64,000 nt of DNA, taken from Azospirillum canadense. Its GTDB lineage: Bacteria > Pseudomonadota > Alphaproteobacteria > Azospirillales > Azospirillaceae. The notes beneath the pieces were generated by a model, which was given only the letters and a program-made list of their open reading frames with translations, searched no databases and was not told the DNA's origin. Positions within the stretch are counted from its first letter, which is position 1; each line of letters starts with the position of its first letter. This document shows, piece by piece, positions 25,355-32,297 of the stretch. The stretch lies in assembly GCF_025961225.1 (NCBI RefSeq), contig NZ_JAOQNG010000001.1, positions 2,948,001 through 3,012,000 of the forward strand, written 5' to 3'. The position numbers and the translations under genes are program-made.

Positions 25355-25894
25355 TCAGCGAGGCAAGGGGCGGGGATCGCCCAGGGGCTCGGTGCCATCG
25401 TGGCCTTGCTGGAGGCCAACAGAACGTCGGCGGAGCCGGTCCAGGATGTCCTGGATCTCGGGGCTGGGCGGCTGGCTGGCGGCGATCCGGACTTCCAACT
25501 GCTTGCGGGCTTCAGCCTCGATGTACTCTGGTCTCGTCATGAACCGGAAGCGGGAATTGGCATCGGCCTTGATCTGGGCCCACTGGTAGACCTCCTGCTT
25601 GATCTGGGTGAGCAGCCGATCCTCGTCCGACTTCACCGTCATGTGGTCGGGGTGGATGCAGCATCGGTCGCCGCACGTCATCTGGATCTGTGGGCGGGAA
25701 ACCAGATCGGAGTGGAGTGGCTCGCCCCGGAAGACGGCGTAGGCCAGCGGGCGGACGCTCACGCGCCGTCCATCGACTTTGATCTCGGGGTACCCGTTCT
25801 TGTCCACCCGACCCTTCCAGATCAAGCATCCGGTTCCTGGAACATACTCGCTGTTTTCGATCAGCCGTTCCTCAATTGGTCTGGGTTTCTTCAT
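25355..25894 (-). CDS. HNH-endonuclease-like protein (left repeat copy)
   Basis: A 179-residue protein. GCLIWKGRVDKNGYPEIKV, then VRPLAYAVFRGEPLHS and MTCGDRCCIHPDHMTVKS follow the layout of small phage-type HNH proteins (W-G-x(n)-Y, R-x(4)-Y-x(3)-G, C-x(3)-C-x-N/H-P-x-H-L). The first His of the usual H-x-C-D step is replaced by Met, so nuclease activity is uncertain. The last 90 residues are charged and helical. GGAAG six bases before the ATG is the ribosome site. The gene reads outward, towards the att core. An identical copy is at 43510-44049. Confidence 0.7.
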   Translation of the reverse strand: MKKPRPIEERLIENSEYVPGTGCLIWKGRVDKNGYPEIKVDGRRVSVRPLAYAVFRGEPLHSDLVSRPQIQMTCGDRCCIHPDHMTVKSDEDRLLTQIKQEVYQWAQIKADANSRFRFMTRPEYIEAEARKQLEVRIAASQPPSPEIQDILDRLRRRSVGLQQGHDGTEPLGDPRPLPR

Positions 25895-26040
25895 ACAATT
25901 CTTCCATTTTTCTGGAAATACTTTATACCATGCCGCATCTTTTCTGGTCGAAACTCCAGCCGTGACTTTGTTCTTGGCAGAACCCCATCCTGCCCCCGGC
26001 CATTCTGGAGACTCGGCCAGACGGTTGCGGTGGCCGTATG

Positions 26041-26530
26041 CTGGTTCCAGGCCGGCCTGGGCCAGGGTTCACGCTGGTGCTGACCGGAACCGGGATGCCA
26101 ACGGGGAGAGGCTCGTTGGCCACGCCTACGGCGCGGCCAACGCCTGGAACGAGCCCAATCGGGTTTGAGGCGAGGAGGTCGGCAACACGCTGGCTCCGCC
26201 AGCGAAAGCGGGCCCGAGCCGGCCAGGGGGCCGGCGGCAGGATCGGTACGGCTCCGCCCCCCTCCCGTACCAGGACACGGTGCCGGACGGAGCGGACGAG
26301 CGAAGCGAGACCGCGAAGGGCGGGCACCGCAGGTGCGACCATGACCCAGATCAGGACGGCATGGCCCGATGCCATGTCGATGACGCAGTCACCAACACGG
26401 GGCGGAGCAGTCCCAAATCGAGGGCGAAGCCCGAGATTGGGGCGGCGAGCCCCAGTGTTAGGCTTGGTCTGTCTTGGCAGGCCAGGAGTGAGGCGGGGGA
26501 GTGGGTCTTCTCCTTCGGAGAAGAACACTT
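26041..26530. other. GC-rich multi-hairpin region (left copy)
   Basis: About 490 bases packed with stem-loops: CCAGGCCGGCCTGG (26047-26060); GGCTCG...CGAGCC enclosing TTGGCC...GGCCAA (26110-26155); CGCTGGC-TCC-GCCAGCG (26188-26204); GCCGGCC-AGGG-GGCCGGC (26218-26235); GTACGG...CCGTAC; GCACC-GCA-GGTGC (26324-26336); GGCAT-N6-ATGCC (26358-26373); a CCCAA/TTGGG stem with tandem G-A steps and a GGGC-GAA-GCCC tip; GGGGC-GGCGA-GCCCC; and TCTTCTCC-GAA-GGAGAAGA. Long frames across it are low-complexity and not coding-like. It may be a structured RNA, a replication origin or recombinase-binding DNA. Confidence 0.65.
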
Positions 26531-26602
26531 TCCCCCCCTTATTCCGGGTTTGGCAAGGGAGAGCGGTGCCTTTTAGTTGGTAGAACGCTTTCCCCCCTTT
26601 AT
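26522..26602 (-). repeat. Pair of 20-bp direct repeats (left copy)
   Basis: Two near-identical units, ATAARGGGGGGAAAGYGTT on the minus strand, 60 bases apart. They lie between the hairpin cluster and the stop of the 72-codon gene. The mirror pair is at 42802-42882. They resemble iterons or paired protein-binding sites. Confidence 0.6.
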
Positions 26603-26613
26603 GGGCAGTGGGC

Positions 26614-26832
26614 TCAAGCCCAAGCGTCGGTGAGCCGGTCCAGGACGGCCTGGGACGAGCATTGAGCCCGCACAACAATCCGGTCCTCGCCGTCCTGGCG
26701 GGCATCCAGGATCGTGACGCCGTTCTCGCCGTCGTGGAAGAAACTGTGGAACCGGGACCAGTTCAGGAGGTCCAGAACCAGGACGGCGGTGTGGCAGCAG
26801 GAGGCGGAGTTGCGGCGGATGTCGGTGATCAT
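26614..26832 (-). CDS. Small hypothetical protein, 72 residues (left repeat copy)
   Basis: It begins MITDIRRNSASCCHTAVLVL and contains WSRFHSFFHDGENGVTILDARQDGEDRIVVRAQ. A GAGG ribosome site lies 7 bases before the ATG, and codon usage is orderly, so it is probably real. It looks like a small alpha/beta protein; the family is not recognised. It lies between the small recombinase and the hairpin region and reads outward, like the other arm genes. GGGC-TTGA-GCCC overlaps its stop. Confidence 0.55.
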   Translation of the reverse strand: MITDIRRNSASCCHTAVLVLDLLNWSRFHSFFHDGENGVTILDARQDGEDRIVVRAQCSSQAVLDRLTDAWA

Positions 26833-27088
26833 GGCGGAACCTCATGGTGACGGTTGCCCATCCGGGCACGGGGTATTTACACCGGGGGGTCGCCGCGGCC
26901 GTTCCAGGGGAGCCTGGATCTCCGGTGCCACGATGCCGTGCGGACCGCCGGTGCCGACGGTGACAGCCGGCGCGATTCCTGGGATGAGATCCACGCCCCC
27001 TGGAAGGAGCCCAGGAGGTCGTGGACATTCGCCTGCCGCCGCTTCCAGGTGGGCTTGGACCGGCCTCAAACGCACCGGTGGGGACCCG

Positions 27089-27670
27089 TCAGACCAAGTC
27101 CACCAGCTTCCGCTTCGCCTCGGAGTCGCCCTCGATGTACCGGCTGGTGGTCTGGAGGCTGCGATGGCCGGCCATCTCCATCACGTCCTTCAACGACCCA
27201 CCGACCGTGCTGGCCTTCCTCGCCGCCGCGGTGATGAAGGTCCGCCGGCCGGAGTGGCTGCTGCACCCGGTAAAGCCCAAGCGGGTGTACAAGTCGTGGA
27301 ACCATCGGACGACTGATCCGGCCGACATCGACCGGCCCCGCTCGCTGTAGATGACCGGGTCCTCAGGCCGCGGCCTCCGGACCCGGTGCAATTCGATCAG
27401 GGCCTGTCGCAGGTCCCGGTTGAGTGGTATCTGCCGGCCGGACCGCATCTTGGCCGCTCTGTCCTCCAGGGCCAGCACTTCGGCGATGTCGCTGTTGGCG
27501 TCCATCACCATGCTCCAGGTGAGCATGGCGACCTCCCTGGCCCGCAACCCGGCCTTGGCCGACAGGAGGAACATGACCGTGTCGCGGGCCGCGTTGCGGG
27601 TCCCCGACAGGTACATCAACACCGCCCTGGATTGGGCCACCGTCAGCACCTTCGCCTGCTTCCCGGCCAT
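27089..27670 (-). CDS. Short tyrosine recombinase (left repeat copy)
   Basis: A 193-residue catalytic-domain-only tyrosine recombinase: AGLRAREVAMLTW (Arg I), SSHSGRRTFIT (HxxR), MAGHRSLQTTSRYIEG (His and nucleophile Tyr). The N-terminal SAM-like core-binding domain of XerC/integrases is missing, as in other minimal recombinases. The ATG at 27670 starts MAGKQAKVLTVAQSRAVL; a longer frame adds 17 residues. It reads outward from the BREX cargo. The identical copy at 41734-42315 faces the other way. Being inside the inverted repeat, it is a candidate enzyme for repeat-specific inversion. Confidence 0.8.
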   Translation of the reverse strand: MAGKQAKVLTVAQSRAVLMYLSGTRNAARDTVMFLLSAKAGLRAREVAMLTWSMVMDANSDIAEVLALEDRAAKMRSGRQIPLNRDLRQALIELHRVRRPRPEDPVIYSERGRSMSAGSVVRWFHDLYTRLGFTGCSSHSGRRTFITAAARKASTVGGSLKDVMEMAGHRSLQTTSRYIEGDSEAKRKLVDLV

Positions 27671-28030
27671 GTCGGACTCACAAGGAAATCGTCGATCTCC
27701 CGCAGGGTATGACGAGTCCAAAAGCTGTCAACGTGGCCCAGCCCGTGAACCCGTTGGAAACCCTCAATTCACAAGAGATCCCGGAAAAGATGGTGAGACT
27801 CCACGGCCCCATGAGGTGACCCGCCGCCGCTCCCGCAGAACGGCGCCGGACCCCTGGGGCTCGACCAACGCGGCCGTCACCTTACGCGATGGAACCCGCC
27901 CGTCGAGCCGGAAGCACTCGACCGACGGCATGATGTCATTTTGGTTCAAGCTGTGGTAATCAAAAGGGGCACCACCTTTGCGAGCCGGCTGGCCCGAAGC
28001 CTACCGGATGCGAACAGTCACGAGCGGGCT

Positions 28031-28501
28031 ATGGAAGCTGCCGATGCATGTCTGCACGCCATTGAAGAGGTTGCCGGATTGTACCATCGCCTCTTGCTTC
28101 TGGTAGGTACCGATCCGGCAACAGTGAGTGACTGCATCAAAAATGTGGCCGGCAGGTTCAACCTCCCGGTGACCAACCTGAATGCAGAGTTGGCAGCCAT
28201 GTTGTTGGAAGTGCCTTCTCGTCAGCGTCAGATAAGGGCCAACAAGGCAGTGGGTGACATTTTGGATTCCACGTCGATGGACATGGTCATGCTTGACCAT
28301 ACGGATCTCCTGTTCAGTCCCTCTCTCCGGCTCGACCCATTGGCTCTTTTGAAGAGCCTATCCAGGAACAAGACCATTGTTGCCGCATGGCCAGGGGCGG
28401 TAAGAGGGGACGTTCTGATGCACGCGGAAAACTGGCACCCAGAGTACCAGCAGCATCCTGTAGACGGTGTTCGGGTCTTCTCGGTTGATCAACAAAACTA
28501 A
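28031..28501 (+). CDS. brxF: BREX-3 P-loop protein BrxF
   Basis: A 156-residue protein: MEAADACLHAIEEVAGLYHRLLLLVG leads into a degenerate P-loop (LLLLVGTDPATVSD), then MVMLDHTDLLFSPSLRLDPLALLKSL and TIVAAWPG, the pattern of BrxF, first gene of type 3 BREX. The ATG at 28031 gives the family's usual length. A TTG at 27941 would add 30 residues untypical of BrxF. The 175 bases before it, from the repeat boundary at 27855, show no strong promoter match. It is followed at once by brxC, and the order of the six-gene operon supports the call. Confidence 0.82.
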   Translation: MEAADACLHAIEEVAGLYHRLLLLVGTDPATVSDCIKNVAGRFNLPVTNLNAELAAMLLEVPSRQRQIRANKAVGDILDSTSMDMVMLDHTDLLFSPSLRLDPLALLKSLSRNKTIVAAWPGAVRGDVLMHAENWHPEYQQHPVDGVRVFSVDQQN

Positions 28502-28534
28502 TGATTGTCAAACTATAAGCTGGGGCGCCAGGGT

Positions 28535-31500
28535 ATGAAGTACGGGGATTTGGTCAGGTTTGACCCAATTGAGTCGGTGATCGAGCTTCGTCACGCAGAC
28601 AAGGCGGAAAGGGCGAGAGCCCTGGTCGAGACTTATGTCATCTCCGACGAGATGGCCGACCGCCTGAAGTCTATCATCATTCCAAATCTCCAGTTCGAAA
28701 CCCCCTCTGACAACAAGGGGCTGCTGGTAGTCGGCAACTACGGTACCGGTAAGTCGCACCTGATGGCGGTGCTGTCCGCTTTGGCGGAAAACGCCGAGCT
28801 ATTGCCGTCGGTCCGCAACAACGCTGTGCGGACGGCAGCCGGTGCGATGGCTGGTCGGTTCAAGGTGGTGCGCACGGAGATCGGCTCAACCAAGATGCCG
28901 CTGCGGGACATCATCGTTCAGGAGATCGAAAGTCACCTCGCCGAGCTTGGCGTGGCCTACAGCTTTCCCCCCGCGGAGACCTTGAGGAACCACAAGGGCG
29001 CCTTTGAGGAGATGATGCGGGTATTCCACGAGGAATTCCCCGACCACGGACTGCTGATGGTCGTGGACGAGTTGCTCGACTACCTGCGGAGCCGCAACGC
29101 CCAGGATCTCATTCTCGACCTCGGCTTCCTCCGTGAGGTGGGGGAGGTCTGCAAGGATTTGCGCTTCCGGTTCGTCGCGGGCGTCCAGGAGGCGATCTTC
29201 AACAATCAACGGTTCTCCTTCGTCGCGGACGACCTGCGTCGGGTCCAGGCCCGGTTCGACCAGATCCTCATCGCGTCGCGCGACATCAAATACGTTGTGG
29301 CAGAGCGTCTCCTGCAAAAATCGGCTGACCAACAGTCGAAGATCCGGGCACACCTCTCCAAGTTCACCAAGTTCTACGGCCGCATGAACGAGCAGTTGGA
29401 CGAGTTCGTCCGGCTGTTCCCGATCCACCCGGACTATTTCTCAACCTTTGAACGTGTTCAGGTCGCGGAAAAGCGGGAGGTGCTGAAGACCATCTCGCAC
29501 TCCATCAAGCGGGTGCTGAACCACGATGTTCCAACGGGGCAGCCGGGGTTGATCGCGTACGATCAGTACTGGGCGACCTTGTCCACGGAACCGTCTCTCC
29601 GTGCGGTACCGGAGATCCGCGACGTGATCACATGCGCGACCACACTTGAAGATCGGATCGACAAAGCGTTCACCCGCCCCCAGTACAAGCCCCTGGCGAA
29701 GCGAATCATCCACGCCCTGTCGGTGCATCGCCTCACTACAGGGGACATTTACCGGCCGCTGGGTGCCACTCCGGAGGAGTTGCGGGACGGTTTGTGCCTC
29801 TTCCAGCCCGGCATTGAGGAGATGGGCGGCGATCCCGCCGAGGACCTCCTCACCCAAGTCGAGGCGGCGATCCGCGAGATCCACAAGACGGTGTCGGGCC
29901 AGTTCCTCACCATCAACAAGGAAAACCGGCAAGCCTACCTCGACCTGCGGAAGACCGACGATTACGACGCCCTGATCGACAAGCGGGCGGAGACCCTGAG
30001 CGACGACCAATTGAATCGCTACTACTACACCGCCCTGAAGCAGGCGATGGAGTTGACCGACGTTCCAACACAGGTGACTGGGTTCCATCTATGGCAGCGG
30101 GAACTGGAGTGGCGGGACCGCATGGTCACGCGTCGGGGCTATCTGTTCTTCGGAACGCCGAACGAGCGGGCAACAGCGATCCCGGTGAGGGATTTCTACA
30201 TTTACTTCCTCCAGCCCTTCGACACGCCGGTCTACAAGGACGAGCAGCGACAGGACGAGATGCTTCTGCGGTTGGACCAGCGTGACGAGACCTTCACCAA
30301 GGCGTTGCGGGGCTACGCGGGAGCCCTGGAGCAGTCGGCGTCGGCGTCCGGGCAGGCCAAGGACACCTACGATACGAAGGCTCGCGGGTATCTGAAGGCG
30401 CTCGTCGCGTGGCTCCGCGAGAACGCCACGCGCTGCTTCGAAGTCACCCACCAGGGCAAGTCTAAGTCGTTGTTGGAGTGGCTGAAGGGGGGCTCGGTTC
30501 GTGACCGATTGAACCTCGGACCGAATCAGACGGCCGACTTCCGACAGATCATCGATCTGGTGGGGTCTGTCTGCCTGTCCAAGTGGTTTGAGGAGCAAGC
30601 GCCGGAATATCCGACCTTCACACGTCTCCTGACTGCGGAGACGCGACGCACCGCCGTGGCGGATGCTCTGCGAGCCATCGCCGGTGGGCCGCGCACCCAG
30701 CAGGCAAATGCGGTTCTGGATGCCCTGGAATTGCTGGACGGCGACAAGATTCAGCCGACCAAGTCCCGGTACGCCAACCTCGTCCTGACGAAGCTCAAAG
30801 CCAAGGGACAGGGGCAGGTCGTCAACCGGTCGGAGTTGCTGGAAGATGACAACGGGGTGGAGTATTTCGCCGTCAAGCCGTTCCGCCTGGAGCCAGAATT
30901 GCTCCTCGTCGTGTTGGCCGCCCTTGTCCACGGCGGCCACCTCGTCCTTTCCATCCCCGGCGACAAGATCGACGCCACCAAACTCGGCACCTTGGCGGCG
31001 ACGCCGCTCGACGACGCTCTCCAATTCAAACATATCGAACAGCCGAAGGATCTGAACCTGCCGGCCATCCGGGCATTGTTCGATCTCCTGGGTCTCGGCG
31101 GTGGTCTCGCGAACAACGTCGCCCAAGGGCAGGATAAGCCGGTCACGGAACTCCAAGATAAGGTCGCCGCGTCGGTGAAGAAGCTGGTGGAGGTACGGCA
31201 CCAGATCGCGGGCGGGGTGAACTTCTGGAAGGCCCAGGTCATCGATGAGGCGGAGCGCGACAAGATCATCGTCAAGCTGGACGCTGCCAAGGCTTTCCTG
31301 GAGAGCCTCCAGGCGTTCAACAGCCCCGGCAAGCTGAAGAACTTCCGTCACGATGAAGCGGCGGTGAAGGAGCACGAAGCCGCGTTGGCGACCCTGACCC
31401 AGGCCGAACGGCTGGTGGAATTGATCCGCGATCTGATGCCTGAGGTCGGCTACATCTCGGAGGCGGAACTGGTGCTGCCCGTGGATCATCCATGGATGGC

Positions 31501-32290
31501 TCAAGTCACCGCCGTCAGGAACGCGGTGATCGCGGAACTGAAGGATGATGCCCGAAGGACGGAGACCGGCTTCGTGAAGTCGGTCAAGGACCGCATCGGC
31601 CAACTGAAGCGGGACTACGTCAAGGCGTATTCCGATCTGCACACCAGGGCGCGGCTGGGGCCATCCGACGACAGCAAACGGTCCCGCATCCTGCGCGACG
31701 ACCGGTTGGACGCCTTGCGGATGCTGGTGACCATCGACCTTCTGAACAAGGCCGAATTGACCGACCTCCAGAACGACCTCAACGGGCTGAAGGAGTGCTC
31801 GAAGCTCACGGAGACGGAGTTGGAGCAGCAACCGATCTGTCCCCACTGCAACTTCCGGCCGGCGGTCGAAAAGGTCGAGGTCTCCGCCTCGCAACGGCTG
31901 GATCAGTTCGGTGACCGGCTGGATCGGATTCTGCTGGGCTGGACGCAGAACCTCTACCTGAACCTCAAGGACCCCACCGTGAAGGAGTCCCTGGAACTGC
32001 TACCACCGGAGCAGAAGGGGCTGGTCGAGGACTTCCTGGAAGAAGCCGTCCTGCCGGACCCTGTGGACGCCCGCTTCGTCACCGCAGTGTCGGAGGCCCT
32101 GAAGGGGTTGCAGAAGGTGGTCTTGACCACCGACCAAATCCGGGACGCTTTGCTGAAGGGGGGCTCTCCCGCCGGCATCGAGGACCTCAAGGAGCGCTTC
32201 AAGGCATTCCTGGACGACGCGACCAAGGGCAAAGAGAAGAACAAGGTGCGGGTGGTCATCGCCGCCACCACCACCGACGGGAAGGATTGA
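28535..32290 (+). CDS. brxC: BREX-3 ATPase BrxC (DUF6079)
   Basis: A 1251-residue protein. It opens MKYGDLVRFDPIESVIELR, the usual DUF6079 start, so the ATG at 28535 is preferred over a TTG ten codons upstream. Walker A is VGNYGTGKSHLM (residues 66-77) and Walker B GLLMVVDELLDYL (near 172-184). A long helical middle and a C-terminal CPHC pair near residue 1101 follow. BrxC/PglY is the large AAA-type ATPase of BREX complexes, needed with PglX and PglZ for host-DNA methylation and phage exclusion. It overlaps none of its neighbours but is spaced tightly with them. Confidence 0.93.
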   Translation: MKYGDLVRFDPIESVIELRHADKAERARALVETYVISDEMADRLKSIIIPNLQFETPSDNKGLLVVGNYGTGKSHLMAVLSALAENAELLPSVRNNAVRTAAGAMAGRFKVVRTEIGSTKMPLRDIIVQEIESHLAELGVAYSFPPAETLRNHKGAFEEMMRVFHEEFPDHGLLMVVDELLDYLRSRNAQDLILDLGFLREVGEVCKDLRFRFVAGVQEAIFNNQRFSFVADDLRRVQARFDQILIASRDIKYVVAERLLQKSADQQSKIRAHLSKFTKFYGRMNEQLDEFVRLFPIHPDYFSTFERVQVAEKREVLKTISHSIKRVLNHDVPTGQPGLIAYDQYWATLSTEPSLRAVPEIRDVITCATTLEDRIDKAFTRPQYKPLAKRIIHALSVHRLTTGDIYRPLGATPEELRDGLCLFQPGIEEMGGDPAEDLLTQVEAAIREIHKTVSGQFLTINKENRQAYLDLRKTDDYDALIDKRAETLSDDQLNRYYYTALKQAMELTDVPTQVTGFHLWQRELEWRDRMVTRRGYLFFGTPNERATAIPVRDFYIYFLQPFDTPVYKDEQRQDEMLLRLDQRDETFTKALRGYAGALEQSASASGQAKDTYDTKARGYLKALVAWLRENATRCFEVTHQGKSKSLLEWLKGGSVRDRLNLGPNQTADFRQIIDLVGSVCLSKWFEEQAPEYPTFTRLLTAETRRTAVADALRAIAGGPRTQQANAVLDALELLDGDKIQPTKSRYANLVLTKLKAKGQGQVVNRSELLEDDNGVEYFAVKPFRLEPELLLVVLAALVHGGHLVLSIPGDKIDATKLGTLAATPLDDALQFKHIEQPKDLNLPAIRALFDLLGLGGGLANNVAQGQDKPVTELQDKVAASVKKLVEVRHQIAGGVNFWKAQVIDEAERDKIIVKLDAAKAFLESLQAFNSPGKLKNFRHDEAAVKEHEAALATLTQAERLVELIRDLMPEVGYISEAELVLPVDHPWMAQVTAVRNAVIAELKDDARRTETGFVKSVKDRIGQLKRDYVKAYSDLHTRARLGPSDDSKRSRILRDDRLDALRMLVTIDLLNKAELTDLQNDLNGLKECSKLTETELEQQPICPHCNFRPAVEKVEVSASQRLDQFGDRLDRILLGWTQNLYLNLKDPTVKESLELLPPEQKGLVEDFLEEAVLPDPVDARFVTAVSEALKGLQKVVLTTDQIRDALLKGGSPAGIEDLKERFKAFLDDATKGKEKNKVRVVIAATTTDGKD

Positions 32291-32297
32291 GTTCGCC

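Larger units (their letters stand above)
24525..27855 (-). repeat. 3331-bp internal inverted copy of the island's circular junction (contains attP)
   Basis: Bases 24525-24990 are the inverse of 22328-22793, and 24969-27855 the inverse of 41549-44435 (x pairs with 69404-x). The whole block is therefore one contiguous inverted copy of the segment that would span the joined ends of the excised element. All open frames in both copies translate identically, and the lines compared directly match base for base. Confidence 0.95.

Noticed and set aside
25923-26705. A 260-codon open frame across the hairpin region (and its mirror at 42699-43481)
   Set aside because: It is a Gly/Pro/Arg-rich translation of palindromes, overlaps the 20-bp repeats and the 72-codon gene, and has equally open frames on the other strand; not coding-like.
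25000-27855. Group II intron in the repeat arm
   Set aside because: No reverse transcriptase, no domain V-like hairpin and no intron boundary sequence seen.
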